Below are positions 19,999 to 29,832 of a stretch of DNA of 64,000 bases, piece after piece. The translations under genes and the position numbers were made by a program. Positions within the stretch are counted from its first letter, which is position 1. Each line of letters begins with the position of its first letter. This stretch comes from Entomomonas asaccharolytica (GTDB taxonomy: Bacteria > Pseudomonadota > Gammaproteobacteria > Pseudomonadales > Pseudomonadaceae): assembly GCF_016653615.1 (NCBI RefSeq), contig NZ_CP067393.1:1751673-1815672 (forward strand), read 5' to 3'. Below the pieces are notes generated by a model. It worked only from the letters and a program-made list of their open reading frames with translations. It ran no database searches and was not told where the DNA came from.

Positions 19999-20317
19999 AA
20001 TAGCCAAACTGGTGTAAATCAATACGACCATCTTCACTAAAAACTATGCCTTCAGCAATCAATGCTTGATATTGACGCTGATAATCTTCCCCAGTTAAAG
20101 ATATTCTGCCATTACGATTAACTATTCTAAACCAAGGCAACGATGAACCTTCTGGTAGTTTTTTTAATATTCCGCCTACCTGCCTAGCAGCGCGACTAGA
20201 CCCAGCCATGCGAGCAATCTCACCATAAGTTGTTACTTTACCATAAGGAATGCTATAAACTGCCTGTAACACCCTTTGATAGAAGTTATCTTTAATCAGT
20301 GATACATCGTTTTCCAT
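19991..20317 (-). CDS. Alkyltransferase-like protein (MGMT-family ATL, YbaZ/Atl1 type)
   Basis: A 108-residue protein equal to only the DNA-binding domain of O6-alkylguanine-DNA alkyltransferase. The winged-helix segment VTTYGEIARMAGSSRAARQVG at about 28-48 is present. The alkyl-accepting cysteine of the PCHR motif is replaced by tryptophan (PWFR at 61-64), so it cannot transfer alkyl groups. Known ATLs bind O6-alkylguanine lesions and hand them to nucleotide excision repair; that role is inferred here. It sits downstream of the polysaccharide genes on the same strand but looks functionally unrelated to them. Confidence 0.88.
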   Translation of the reverse strand: MENDVSLIKDNFYQRVLQAVYSIPYGKVTTYGEIARMAGSSRAARQVGGILKKLPEGSSLPWFRIVNRNGRISLTGEDYQRQYQALIAEGIVFSEDGRIDLHQFGYFN

Positions 20318-20341
20318 AAGCTCAATCAGTCAGTTTGATCA

Positions 20342-21358
20342 TTAATTTTCAGCAGAACCTGCTTTAAACATATAAGCTAACCAACATAAAGGTAGATAAG
20401 CGATCACCATAGCCAATAATCCATTAAAATCATTACTCGCGACTAAAAGTGCTATGGGCAACAACCATATAACATTAATTATTAATACAGCTACAGTTAC
20501 TGTTAAATGATTGCCAAAATACCTTGCTGCAAATTGATAGGTATGGCTACGATGAGCTTCATATATTTTCTCTTTACGTAATAAGCGATGAACCAGTGTC
20601 CAAGTCGCATCCACAACAAATACGCCCAATAAAATAAGCCAAGCCCAAAACAGCTGCGATGAAATCCAAGCCGCTTGAATAGATAAACCACCTAATATAA
20701 TGCCTAAAAAACCGCTGCCTGCATCACCCATAAAAATTTTAGCAGGTGGAAAATTCCAATATAAAAACCCAGCCACAACAGCTGCTAAAATAAGCGCCGT
20801 ATAACTGATTAATGAATAACCTGCTACATAGTAGAGTAATGCGCCACTCAAGCAGACACAAATAGCCTCGATACTGGCAATACCATCAATTCCATCCATA
20901 AAGTTATAAAGATTTAGCAACCACACCAAATAAAATACCGCCAACACAGAGGTTATAACAGGCGGTAAATTAAGGCCTAACACCATTAGATTTGGAAACC
21001 CTGAAAACCAATAGAGTAACCATATTGCGGCTATAAAATGAGCCAATAAACGCCAACGTGCTGCAATATGGCCATGATCGTCTAAAAAACCTATAATCGC
21101 AACAATAATACCTGCACCCCATAATCCCCATAATAAAAATTCAGGAATTAACTGCCAGCCATATAAAAAGGGTAATAAAAAAAGAAAAACAATAACAAAG
21201 GCTACACCTCCACCTCTAGGTGTAGGAATGCTATGAGAACTACGCTCATTGGGGATATCCATTAAGCTTTTTGCTAAAGCATAATTTTTTATTAAATAGG
21301 TCAATAAACCACTGGCTAAGGTAGCGAGAACTATTAATATCAGTAGTGACCAAGCCAT
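20342..21358 (-). CDS. WbpL/WecA-type undecaprenyl-phosphate sugar-1-phosphate transferase
   Basis: Polytopic membrane enzyme (338 residues, about ten hydrophobic segments) of glycosyltransferase family 4 in the transferase nomenclature (MraY/WecA superfamily). It starts lipid-linked O-unit synthesis by moving a HexNAc-1-phosphate onto undecaprenyl phosphate. Diagnostic motifs are HSIPTPRGGG (about 42-51), the metal-binding GFLDD (90-94), NFMDGIDGIA (152-161) and GDAGSGFLG. The NDP-sugar cannot be read from sequence; Pseudomonas WbpL uses UDP-HexNAc sugars. The start overlaps the upstream epimerase stop by one base (TAATG), as in WbpV-WbpL-type pairs. Confidence 0.88.
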   Translation of the reverse strand: MAWSLLILIVLATLASGLLTYLIKNYALAKSLMDIPNERSSHSIPTPRGGGVAFVIVFLFLLPFLYGWQLIPEFLLWGLWGAGIIVAIIGFLDDHGHIAARWRLLAHFIAAIWLLYWFSGFPNLMVLGLNLPPVITSVLAVFYLVWLLNLYNFMDGIDGIASIEAICVCLSGALLYYVAGYSLISYTALILAAVVAGFLYWNFPPAKIFMGDAGSGFLGIILGGLSIQAAWISSQLFWAWLILLGVFVVDATWTLVHRLLRKEKIYEAHRSHTYQFAARYFGNHLTVTVAVLIINVIWLLPIALLVASNDFNGLLAMVIAYLPLCWLAYMFKAGSAEN

Positions 21359-22311
21359 TATGCTTTATCCTTAAGAAAAGCATTCACTGTTTTTTCCAAG
21401 CCTTGCTGTACAGAAAATGGAGGCTGCCAATCCAATAATGTTTTTGCTTTAGAAATATCTACTTGTAGTGAATCACATAATTGCCTTGCTATATTCTTTT
21501 TACCAACTACAGTAGCCATTAATCTTAGACAACTTACTGGAATTGGTATTAAGTTAGCAGACTTATTCATGGCTTTAGCTACAGCTTTTAATAATTGAGG
21601 GGTTGATAAATCCTCACCATCAGCCACTAAAAACACTTGATCAGCAGCCTTGGGGTGTTCCATAACCCTGTATAATAAATCGACTAGATTATCTACATTA
21701 ACAAAAGAACGTTTATTTTTAACCAAGCCTAGTGGTAAAGGGATACCACGATAAACCCATTTAATAAGAGAAAGAAAATTAGCCTTTACCCCTTCCCCAT
21801 ACACTAAAGGCGGACGAATAATAACTAATTCCATAGGTGTATCTTTGGTTAATTGCCATAAGGCTTGCTCTGCTTCTAACTTAGAAATAGCATAATTCCC
21901 TTCTGGATTAGCTGTATCTTGCTCAGTAAAAGGTTGCTTGGTATGATTGCCGTTAACGCCTATGGAGCTCACAAAAATAAATCGCTTAACACCTGCTTCA
22001 AGAGCCTGTTTAGCTAGCTGTATGGTAGCTGCTACATTCACCTCACGAAAGGCTTGTAATGGATCTGTTGCTGTTTCTTTTAAGATATGAGCACGACCAG
22101 CAATGTGTACCACTATATTGGTATTTTTTAATGCTTCACTCCAATCTACTGGCTGGGCTAAATCAGGAACTATAAACTGTTGTAATTGGCTCTCTTGAGC
22201 AAGGGGTTTACGTACCGTTATAACAGGCGTATAACGATTGTCTGCTAGTACTTTTTTAACAAAAGCCTGCCCCACAAATCCTGTAGCCCCTGTAATTAAT
22301 ACTTTTTCCAT
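21358..22311 (-). CDS. SDR-family NDP-sugar epimerase/reductase (WbpV-like)
   Basis: Extended short-chain dehydrogenase of 317 residues. The NAD-binding motif GATGFVGQAF is at about 8-17, and the catalytic pair is in the YAISK motif near 140. Its place directly before a WbpL-like transferase suggests that it makes the HexNAc variant used for initiation, either as a 4-epimerase or a 4-reductase; the exact reaction cannot be assigned. It directly abuts the glycosyltransferase gene upstream, with no spacer, so translation is probably coupled. Confidence 0.75.
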   Translation of the reverse strand: MEKVLITGATGFVGQAFVKKVLADNRYTPVITVRKPLAQESQLQQFIVPDLAQPVDWSEALKNTNIVVHIAGRAHILKETATDPLQAFREVNVAATIQLAKQALEAGVKRFIFVSSIGVNGNHTKQPFTEQDTANPEGNYAISKLEAEQALWQLTKDTPMELVIIRPPLVYGEGVKANFLSLIKWVYRGIPLPLGLVKNKRSFVNVDNLVDLLYRVMEHPKAADQVFLVADGEDLSTPQLLKAVAKAMNKSANLIPIPVSCLRLMATVVGKKNIARQLCDSLQVDISKAKTLLDWQPPFSVQQGLEKTVNAFLKDKA

Positions 22312-23436
22312 TTAGAGCTCCAATAACTCTATTAAACGCTCATTAACTTTAGTTGCGTTAAAGTTTTGTTGAGCTATTTGATAGCTATTATTACCCATTT
22401 CTATAATCTTCTCAGGATGTTCAATAAAATAACACATTTTATCAGCCAACTCTTGTGCCGAATATGGCGGTACTAAAAAGCCATTAACACCTTCTTGTAC
22501 AGTTTCCCTACAACCTGCAACATCTGTAGTAATAATCGCCCTACCAATAGCCATTGCTTCTTGAGTACTGCGAGGAAATCCTTCGCGATAGGAAGGTAAA
22601 ACAAATACACTGCTTTGTTGTAACCATTTGGCAATATTGGTTACAAAGCCAGGCCAGTTGACAACCTGCTCATCTATTAATTTATCCAATTGAGATTGAG
22701 TAAGACCACCAGGATTTTCTGTATCTATACTCCCCAAGATAATAAACTGTGCTGTAGGATATTTAGCCTTTACTAACTTAGCTGCATTAACATACTCAAA
22801 AATACCTTTTTCTTTTAATAAACGACCAATAAATAGAAAACTAACAGGCTCTATAGGCGCTATAGAATAAGGATAGTCAGCTAAGTTAAGCCCTATTGGG
22901 CCTAATACGGTAATATTTTTAACTTTTATCTCATAGTGGTCTATTAAATCTGCTTTATCATCATTATTTAATAAAATAAGGCGATTTAAATAGGGTAAAG
23001 TGCATTGATAAAGAAAAACTTGAATACGCTTTAATAGTTTTGTTTTAAAGGATATTCCTTCTACTTGAGGTGTAAAGGTAAAACCTAACCCCTCTAACAT
23101 AGCATAACGGTGTTTTACACCTGCCAAAACAGCGGCTAAAGTGCCAAAAATAACAGGCTTAGTGAAATAGCAAAAAGTATGTTCTATGCCACAAAACTTT
23201 AATTGTTTAACTAATCTATAGGTATTTATTAAATCAACAAAAGGGTTTAAACCTGTGCGATTAAAACGATATTGAACCGCTATTGCACCCAAGCCTTCAA
23301 CAGCTTGTTTAGAAGATGGCTGATAATCTTGTGCAAACGCATAAACCACATGACCTTTAGCAATAAGTGATTTGATAAGATCAATACGAAACCCTAAAAT
23401 TGAATGAGCAGTAGTCCCTATAATTGCTACTTTCAT
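22312..23436 (-). CDS. Glycosyltransferase family 4 (GT-B)
   Basis: 374 residues with a GT-B fold. The C-terminal nucleotide-sugar domain has LFIGRLLKEKGIFEYVNAAK near 192-211 and the GT4 E-x7-E region YREGFPRSTQEAMAIGRA near 285-302. The N-terminal acceptor domain resembles HexNAc transferases of O-antigen and N-glycan-like clusters (WbpU/PglA group). It probably adds a sugar to the lipid-linked unit on the cytoplasmic face. Acceptor and donor are unknown. The start overlaps the end of rfbC by 4 bases. Confidence 0.85.
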   Translation of the reverse strand: MKVAIIGTTAHSILGFRIDLIKSLIAKGHVVYAFAQDYQPSSKQAVEGLGAIAVQYRFNRTGLNPFVDLINTYRLVKQLKFCGIEHTFCYFTKPVIFGTLAAVLAGVKHRYAMLEGLGFTFTPQVEGISFKTKLLKRIQVFLYQCTLPYLNRLILLNNDDKADLIDHYEIKVKNITVLGPIGLNLADYPYSIAPIEPVSFLFIGRLLKEKGIFEYVNAAKLVKAKYPTAQFIILGSIDTENPGGLTQSQLDKLIDEQVVNWPGFVTNIAKWLQQSSVFVLPSYREGFPRSTQEAMAIGRAIITTDVAGCRETVQEGVNGFLVPPYSAQELADKMCYFIEHPEKIIEMGNNSYQIAQQNFNATKVNERLIELLEL

Positions 23437-24011
23437 TCAAGTATATGTTCCTTAGCTAAATAGTCTTTAAAACTAGGCGCTGCTGCATCTTTTTCAGATA
23501 CTATAATATCACCGTCTAACTTAGGCCATTCAATTGCTAAGATAGGATCATCCCAACGAATAGCACTTTCTGAATCCTTATGGTAATAATCAGTGGTTTT
23601 ATATAAAAAATGGGTATTATCTTGCAATGCTAAAAAACCATGCGCAAATCCCTCTGGAATCCATAGCATTTTCTTATTTTCTGCGGATAACTCTACAGCT
23701 ACCCACTGCCCTATTGTAGGTGAACCAGCTCGAATATCAATTGCCACATCCCATGCAGCACCTTGCACTACTCTTACCAGCTTACCCTGTGCATAAGGCA
23801 CACGCTGAAAATGTAATCCTCTTAATACGCCTTTTTGTGAACAAGAATGGTTATCTTGCACAAAAGTTCTAGGTGTAGGTAAATTTAAACCTTTTAAAGC
23901 AGTAAAAAACTTCTGCTCATTATAACTTTCCAAAAACCAACCACGATCATCACCAAAAACTTGCGGTTCTATAACCACCACATCAGCAATCTTTGTTTGG
24001 ATTAGTTTCAT
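23433..24011 (-). CDS. rfbC: dTDP-4-dehydrorhamnose 3,5-epimerase
   Basis: Cupin-fold epimerase, third step of dTDP-L-rhamnose synthesis. The 192 residues include the catalytic region FVQDNHSCSQKGVLRGLHFQ and the later RVVQGAAWDVAIDIR and WIPEGFAHGFLAL motifs that mark RmlC. The length is typical. It lies 14 bases after rfbD and overlaps the next glycosyltransferase by 4 bases, so it belongs to the polysaccharide operon. Confidence 0.95.
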   Translation of the reverse strand: MKLIQTKIADVVVIEPQVFGDDRGWFLESYNEQKFFTALKGLNLPTPRTFVQDNHSCSQKGVLRGLHFQRVPYAQGKLVRVVQGAAWDVAIDIRAGSPTIGQWVAVELSAENKKMLWIPEGFAHGFLALQDNTHFLYKTTDYYHKDSESAIRWDDPILAIEWPKLDGDIIVSEKDAAAPSFKDYLAKEHILE

Positions 24012-24025
24012 TTCTACACCTTTTA

Positions 24026-24913
24026 CTATTCAGTTAATAGTTCAGCAATTACGCGCTTAACACCTAATTGCCAATCTGGCAAAGTAATATCAAAGGTGTT
24101 TATTAGCTTACTCGTTGCCAATCTAGAGTTTAATGGACGTTTAGCGGGTGTTGGATAGCTATCAGTTGTAATGGCGTTAACTTTTTTAACTTTTAATTGA
24201 TCAGCAATATAAAGCTTTGCCTCAGCGAAAATAACATTGGCAAAGTCATACCATGAGGTTTCACCACCAGCTGTTAAATGATAAATACCTGCCAACTCAG
24301 GCTTAAGCTGTTTAATGGCATGAGCAGTAATATCTGCAATTAATTCAGCACCAGTAGGCGAACCTATTTGATCGTTAATTATTGCTAATTCTTCTCGCTC
24401 TTTAGCTAAACGTAACATGGTTTTAATAAAGTTATTACCATGGGTGGCATAAACCCAAGATGTTCGAAAGATTAGATAATTATCAAGTAATTGCTGAATA
24501 GCTTGCTCACCAACTAATTTAGTTTTACCATAAATATTGAGTGGATTTGTTTCAGCCGTTTCCAATCTCGCTGTATCACCACTGCCATCAAATACATAGT
24601 CTGTTGAATAATGAATTAACCAACTATGGTATTGTTTAGCTTGCTCAGCCAAAAACTCAACAGCCTTACCATTAATTTGCAAAGCAAGTTCTGTTTCCGT
24701 TTCTGCTTTATCAACCGCTGTATAAGCTGTTGCATTCACTATAATTGTAGGCTGATAATCTACTATTATTCTTTGTAAGCTTTTAAGATCTGTTAAATCA
24801 CCACCTTGATCATGGCGATCTAATGCTAATAGTTGTCCTACAGGCGCTAATGAGCGCTGTAACTCCCAACCAACCTGACCATTTTTGCCTAATAAAAGTA
24901 TTTTATTAGCCAT
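24026..24913 (-). CDS. rfbD: dTDP-4-dehydrorhamnose reductase
   Basis: NADPH-dependent reductase completing dTDP-L-rhamnose. The dinucleotide motif is [10 protein letters not shown] at about 8-17. [10 protein letters not shown] and the YGKTKLVGE catalytic motif follow, then RTSWVY. The length of 295 residues fits RmlD. The start overlaps the end of rfbB by 8 bases, which implies coupled translation. Confidence 0.95.
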   Translation of the reverse strand: MANKILLLGKNGQVGWELQRSLAPVGQLLALDRHDQGGDLTDLKSLQRIIVDYQPTIIVNATAYTAVDKAETETELALQINGKAVEFLAEQAKQYHSWLIHYSTDYVFDGSGDTARLETAETNPLNIYGKTKLVGEQAIQQLLDNYLIFRTSWVYATHGNNFIKTMLRLAKEREELAIINDQIGSPTGAELIADITAHAIKQLKPELAGIYHLTAGGETSWYDFANVIFAEAKLYIADQLKVKKVNAITTDSYPTPAKRPLNSRLATSKLINTFDITLPDWQLGVKRVIAELLTE

Positions 24914-25982
24914 ATTGCTTAGCTATCCATTGGCGATAAGTGCCACTTTTTACATGCTCAACCCATTCTGTATTAGACAAATACCATTCAACGGTTTTTC
25001 TTAGCCCTGTTTCAAAGGTTTCCTGTGGTTTCCAATCTAACTCATTAGCTATTTTACTGGCATCAATGGCATAGCGCACATCATGGCCAGGACGGTCTTT
25101 TACATAAGTAATCAGATCAGTATATTGTTTAACACCTTGTGGATGATGGGGTGCTAATTCTTCTAATAAGCTACATAAAGCTTTTACTACATCAATATTA
25201 CGTTTTTCATTATGACCGCCAATATTATAGGTTTCCCCCACTTTACCTTGCGTTAAAACCCTATAGAGTGCGCGTGCATGATCTTCTACATACAGCCAAT
25301 CACGAATTTGATTGCCCTCACCATAGACAGGTAAAGGTTTACCCTCTAACGCATTTAAAATCATTAAAGGAATCAGCTTCTCAGGGAAATGATAAGGCCC
25401 ATAATTATTTGAACAGTTAGTAACTAAAACAGGTAGACCATAAGTACGCCCCCACGCTCTTACTAAATGATCAGAACTCGCCTTACTAGCTGAATAAGGT
25501 GAACTGGGTTCATAAGGTGTGGTTTCTGTAAATAAATCTGTAGTACCTTCTAAATCACCATACACCTCATCTGTAGAAACATGATGAAAACGAAAGGCTT
25601 GTTTAGCTGTTTCTGGTAAATTATTCCAATACTGACGAGCAGCTTCTAATAAGGTATAAGTACCCACGATATTGGTTTCAATAAAAGCAGCAGGACCTGT
25701 AATTGAACGATCTACATGTGATTCAGCAGCTAAATGAATAACTAAATTGGGTTGATAGGTTGTAAATACATGCTCTAATGCTACTTTATCACAAATATCC
25801 ACTTGCTCAAAAAAATAACGATCAGAATCAGCAATAGTTTTTAATGACTCTAAATTACCTGCATAAGTCAACTTATCAACATTAATAACTATATTATCCG
25901 TTTCATTAATTAAAAAACGCACTAAAGCCGAACCAATAAAGCCAGCACCACCTGTGACAAGTATTTTAAAATTAGTTTTCAT
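24906..25982 (-). CDS. rfbB: dTDP-glucose 4,6-dehydratase
   Basis: NAD-dependent dehydratase, second step of dTDP-L-rhamnose synthesis. [12 protein letters not shown] at about 10-21 binds NAD. The catalytic region has [13 protein letters not shown] and [15 protein letters not shown]. At 358 residues it is a normal RmlB. The cluster has B, D and C genes, but the first enzyme, RmlA (glucose-1-phosphate thymidylyltransferase), is not in this window. It overlaps the upstream glycosyltransferase by 11 bases. Confidence 0.95.
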   Translation of the reverse strand: MKTNFKILVTGGAGFIGSALVRFLINETDNIVINVDKLTYAGNLESLKTIADSDRYFFEQVDICDKVALEHVFTTYQPNLVIHLAAESHVDRSITGPAAFIETNIVGTYTLLEAARQYWNNLPETAKQAFRFHHVSTDEVYGDLEGTTDLFTETTPYEPSSPYSASKASSDHLVRAWGRTYGLPVLVTNCSNNYGPYHFPEKLIPLMILNALEGKPLPVYGEGNQIRDWLYVEDHARALYRVLTQGKVGETYNIGGHNEKRNIDVVKALCSLLEELAPHHPQGVKQYTDLITYVKDRPGHDVRYAIDASKIANELDWKPQETFETGLRKTVEWYLSNTEWVEHVKSGTYRQWIAKQYG

Positions 25983-26928
25983 AAGAGAGTGTCTTTTTAT
26001 TACGAAGCTTTTTTAATAGGTTAATACACCATTTTGGTAAACAAATACCAATAAAGGATGTTAGCCCATATAAAAAATCATGTTTAATTAATAATTTTGC
26101 AGCTGAAAAGGCTACTTTTCTATTACCTGTTTGTGCAGCATATAAACAAAAGATAACCGTATTATATATAAGGAATGATTTAAGTGTAGGATTTTTTATA
26201 AGTAAAGATTTTTGAACTGGGTTGAGAAAATAACTGATATGATAAGGAACAACCAGCTTTACAAGAGTATGACTTCTATTTTCAGCATTGCGATAAACCT
26301 TAGCAGATATTTTGGTGGTAAACATCACAGGGGCTAGAAGCGCAACACTAAGCCATAAATATATGTCTTCTCCCAACTTAGCACCTACAGGAAAACTACC
26401 CATTTGTTGAAAGTACCTTCTGTTAAGGCAACTGTTTGAAGAACAAATAAGAGATCTATTACCTTGATAGGCTGAAAAGAAATCAGCTAACTGACCATAG
26501 AAGTTATCATCAATATTAACTAAGTTACCTACAAATCGCTTACCATTTTCAGTGACTTCTTCATATCTAGCACAAAATATAGCTGCTTGCTTATTTAACT
26601 TGATTAATTTACTGATTTCCTCTAAAAAACAAGGATGCCATTCATCATCCGCGTCTAAAAAACAAATATATTCCGCACTAGCATTTTTTACACCATTATT
26701 TCGAGCAGCTGAAACGCCCTGATTAGTTTGTGTAATTACGATGATACGAGGATCTATAAATTGCTTAACCACAGATAAACTATTATCTGTTGAGCCATCA
26801 TCTACAATAATTAATTGTTGAAAGTCCTTAGTTTGATTCAATACAGAAGAAACTGCACGTGCTACCGAAAACTCTTTATTATATAGCGGAATAACTACAG
26901 CTATTCTAGGCGTATCATTAGTAAGCAA
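25972..26928 (-). CDS. Glycosyltransferase family 2 (GT-A)
   Basis: 318 residues, with the GT-A nucleotide-binding opening [20 protein letters not shown] near 10-29, DDGSTDNS near 41-48 and the metal-binding DADDEWH near 95-101. The C-terminus contains amphipathic or hydrophobic stretches that may touch the membrane. It is likely to add one sugar of the O-unit; donor and acceptor are unknown. It sits between another GT2 and rfbB in the same orientation. Confidence 0.85.
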   Translation of the reverse strand: MLTNDTPRIAVVIPLYNKEFSVARAVSSVLNQTKDFQQLIIVDDGSTDNSLSVVKQFIDPRIIVITQTNQGVSAARNNGVKNASAEYICFLDADDEWHPCFLEEISKLIKLNKQAAIFCARYEEVTENGKRFVGNLVNIDDNFYGQLADFFSAYQGNRSLICSSNSCLNRRYFQQMGSFPVGAKLGEDIYLWLSVALLAPVMFTTKISAKVYRNAENRSHTLVKLVVPYHISYFLNPVQKSLLIKNPTLKSFLIYNTVIFCLYAAQTGNRKVAFSAAKLLIKHDFLYGLTSFIGICLPKWCINLLKKLRNKKTLSYEN

Positions 26929-26940
26929 TATTTATATCCT

Positions 26941-27687
26941 TTAGTAACGAAAACTATTTTTTAATAATCTTAAGAATAAAGTAACTAACTGCAAGTATTT
27001 ATTACTACCTATCATTAGTTGAGTTCTGAAGTTTTCTGTTAATGTGCCTATTATATCTGAACCACTTAAGCCATCTGCTCCAAAACAACCAATAACAGCT
27101 GGAATTTGCTTAAGTTTTGTAGAATTATTTTGCATCACCTTCAAAATAAATAAATTATCGGCCGTAATAGGTAACTTATTAGAATAATAGCCAAACTGAT
27201 TATGTAATGACTTTTTAAACAATGTACCAATTGAGTGGCTAGATACATAGCTACGCATACCATATAGCCATGGTGATTTATTTAAAGGCTTAATTAATTG
27301 ATCATTCTGTTTAATAGTAGCTGTAATTAAATCAGCATGACTACTAGTTACAGCCTCTCGTAAATCTGCAATGGCATTATTATAAAAATAATCATCCGCG
27401 CCAGCCACTACGTAGTAATCCCCATCACACTGCTTAATTGCTCGATTTAAGGCATCATAAATACCAAAATCTGCTTGCGATGTGAATTTAATAGTAATAT
27501 CTGTGACTTGTTCCAGTAACTCTAATGTACCATCTGTCGAGCCACCGTCTGCTACAACCCATTCAAAATCCTTATCAGTTTGTTGTTGCAAGCTTTCTAT
27601 TAGTTTAGGCAAACATTGAGCCGCATTATAAGTGGCCGTAATAACACTGATTTTAACATTTTTGTTTGTTGGATTATCAACGTCCAT
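26941..27687 (-). CDS. Glycosyltransferase family 2 (WcaA/ColA-like, GT-A)
   Basis: I start at the ATG at 27687 (MDVDNPT), giving 248 residues, because GGAGG lies six bases upstream; the longer frame would overlap manC by 71 bases. The GT-A motifs are SVITATYNAAQCLPKLIESL, VVADGGSTDGTLELL and the DxD-like GADDY. It resembles colanic-acid-type GT2 enzymes that often act with GDP-fucose or hexoses, but donor choice cannot be read. It overlaps the manC stop by 11 bases and is part of the same operon. Confidence 0.85.
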   Translation of the reverse strand: MDVDNPTNKNVKISVITATYNAAQCLPKLIESLQQQTDKDFEWVVADGGSTDGTLELLEQVTDITIKFTSQADFGIYDALNRAIKQCDGDYYVVAGADDYFYNNAIADLREAVTSSHADLITATIKQNDQLIKPLNKSPWLYGMRSYVSSHSIGTLFKKSLHNQFGYYSNKLPITADNLFILKVMQNNSTKLKQIPAVIGCFGADGLSGSDIIGTLTENFRTQLMIGSNKYLQLVTLFLRLLKNSFRY

Positions 27688-29098
27688 ATTTATCCTCCAA
27701 GCGAATAATATCATCCTCTCCAAGATAAGAGCCTGATTGTACTTCAATTAATTCTAAAGGTATTTTACCTGGATTTTCTAAAGAGTGAATTTCGCCAATG
27801 GGAATATAAGTGGACTGGTCTTCAGTTAATAAGTAGGTTTCATTATTTTTAGTAATTCTGGCTGTTCCTTTAACAATAACCCAATGCTCCGCACGGTGGT
27901 GATGTTTTTGCAAAGATAACTTAGCACCAGGCTTAACATTAATACGCTTTACCTGATATCTCTCACCGATATCAATACAATCATAAAACCCCCATGGTCT
28001 ATGTACTTCACTATGCTGAACAACCTCTACACGACCTGCTTTTTGCAATTTAGTAACAATTTCTTTAACTTGCTGTATTTTATCCTTAGCTGCTACTAAT
28101 ACTGCATCTTTAGTTTCAACAATTACTAAATTATCTACACCCAACGTCGTTACTAATCTATCATTTGCATAAACGAGTGTATTAGTTGTTTGCTCAACTA
28201 GCACATCTCCTTTTAGCGTATTTCCCTGTGAGTCTTTATTTACCACTTGCCAAAGAGCTGACCATGAGCCAATATCAGTCCAACCAGCCTCTAAAGGCAC
28301 CACTACTGCTTTATCAGTTTTTTCCATCACAGCATAATCAATAGAATCTGATGGACAGCCTAAAAAAGCTTCTTTATCAATACGAATAAAATCTAAATCA
28401 ACTTTTGATGATTGTATCGCTTGCTGACAGGCTTTATAAATATCAGGACGATATCTTTCTAATTCCATTAAATAAGTTTTAGCGGTAAACATAAACATAC
28501 CGCTATTCCAACAATAATGGCCTGCTTGTATATACTCCTCAGCTTTAGGCTGACTTGGCTTTTCTATAAATTGCTTAACTTGATAACTACCCTCTGCTAT
28601 TTGTGCGCCTTGCTCAATATAGCCATAACCCGTTTCAGGCGCAGTAGGTACAATGCCAAAAGTAACTAAATAATCTTGATTAGCTAATGTTAAGGCATTA
28701 TTAATCGCTTGCTGAAAAGCCTCAATATTTTGGATCAAATGATCGGCAGCTAATACTAATAAAATAGCATTGGGACTCTGCTGGTAAACTTTAAAAGCAG
28801 CCAAAGCAACCGCAGGCGCCGTGTTACGCCCTATTGGCTCTAATAAAATAGTTGCTTTTTGCTCTAATTGCCTTAACTGTTCGGCTACTAAGAAACGATG
28901 TTCTTCATTACAAATAACGATAGGATCTTGCTTATTAATTCCATCTAATCGATTGATAGTATCTTGAAGGAGTGAATACTCACTCACCAAAGCTAAAAAT
29001 TGCTTTGGTTTAGCTTGCCGTGATAAAGGCCATAACCTTGTTCCTGAACCACCCGACATAACAACAGGAACCAATGGTTGTTCCATCGCCTCTACCAT
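27677..29098 (-). CDS. manC: Mannose-1-phosphate guanylyltransferase / mannose-6-phosphate isomerase
   Basis: Bifunctional type II enzyme (AlgA/WbpW/ManC group), 473 residues. The N-terminal pyrophosphorylase has VMSGGSGTRLWPLSR at about 13-27 and FIEKPSQPKAEEYI. The C-terminal cupin isomerase has LQKHHHRAEHWVIVKGTA and IPIGEIHSLENPG. It produces GDP-mannose, the substrate of Gmd encoded about 4.4 kb away. It is the first gene of the left polysaccharide operon. A possible ribosome site (AGGA) lies 10 bases before the ATG. Confidence 0.94.
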   Translation of the reverse strand: MVEAMEQPLVPVVMSGGSGTRLWPLSRQAKPKQFLALVSEYSLLQDTINRLDGINKQDPIVICNEEHRFLVAEQLRQLEQKATILLEPIGRNTAPAVALAAFKVYQQSPNAILLVLAADHLIQNIEAFQQAINNALTLANQDYLVTFGIVPTAPETGYGYIEQGAQIAEGSYQVKQFIEKPSQPKAEEYIQAGHYCWNSGMFMFTAKTYLMELERYRPDIYKACQQAIQSSKVDLDFIRIDKEAFLGCPSDSIDYAVMEKTDKAVVVPLEAGWTDIGSWSALWQVVNKDSQGNTLKGDVLVEQTTNTLVYANDRLVTTLGVDNLVIVETKDAVLVAAKDKIQQVKEIVTKLQKAGRVEVVQHSEVHRPWGFYDCIDIGERYQVKRINVKPGAKLSLQKHHHRAEHWVIVKGTARITKNNETYLLTEDQSTYIPIGEIHSLENPGKIPLELIEVQSGSYLGEDDIIRLEDKYGR

Positions 29099-29124
29099 AG
29101 TAAATATTCCTAATAAATAATCAA

Positions 29125-29766
29125 CTAGCTTATATTATAAAGCGGAACACCACTTTCGTCAGACATATTTTTACGATACTGATCTACTTTTGGGGGATAT
29201 TTCACACCTTCTACAATAGATAAGCCCCTTAATATGGGAAATAATTGAATATCGTCCTCTGAGAATTCACCATTACAAGCCTTAGTAGATTTAATTAATG
29301 GCTCTAAAGCTAATAAATCTTGATTAATTTTAGCTAACCATTGATCTGTTTCTGCCAATAATGTTTTAAAATCACCAAAAGCAGCTTCTTTTTTATGGGT
29401 GTAATAAGCACGCGCTTCCTCTGTGGTAAATTCTGGCAAGGTAGCACTCACATAACGCGGGATTAGTAATTTATTAATATAACTATCTACCCGTTTAACC
29501 CATTCAGTAATCGCTGAGTTGGTTTCACCTATCAATACGGGATTACCGTCTATCTTATTAATCTTATGGACAATATCCATACTTTCACCTGTATAATGGC
29601 CATCTTCCTCTAAAATGGGTAACATTTTTTGACCAATCATCTTGATAGGGGTTTGTTCATCATCATTTAATAAATAATGAATAACATAAGGCCGTTTTTT
29701 TAAACCAAAAATCATTCGTGCTTTTACACAAAACGGGCAGTGATCATAAACATATAAAACTTCCAT
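29125..29766 (-). CDS. grxB: Glutaredoxin 2
   Basis: GST-fold glutaredoxin, a glutathione-dependent disulfide reductase. The active site is CPFC at residues 10-13 of the 213-residue form starting at the second ATG, which GGAG precedes by 5 bases. The N-terminal thioredoxin domain ends with the MLPILEEDGHYTGESMDIV segment, and an all-alpha C-terminal domain follows, as in E. coli GrxB (215 residues). It is divergent from dinG with about 65 bases between. Confidence 0.93.
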   Translation of the reverse strand: MEVLYVYDHCPFCVKARMIFGLKKRPYVIHYLLNDDEQTPIKMIGQKMLPILEEDGHYTGESMDIVHKINKIDGNPVLIGETNSAITEWVKRVDSYINKLLIPRYVSATLPEFTTEEARAYYTHKKEAAFGDFKTLLAETDQWLAKINQDLLALEPLIKSTKACNGEFSEDDIQLFPILRGLSIVEGVKYPPKVDQYRKNMSDESGVPLYNIS

Positions 29767-29832
29767 CATAACTCCTTACTAATCTTTGCATCATAGGTTA
29801 AACTAATTAGCTTACTTATTATCAGGTTAGCC

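Noticed and set aside
29770-29832. LexA (SOS) box upstream of dinG
   Set aside because: dinG is SOS-regulated in E. coli, but no CTG-N10-CAG match was visible in the short divergent region.
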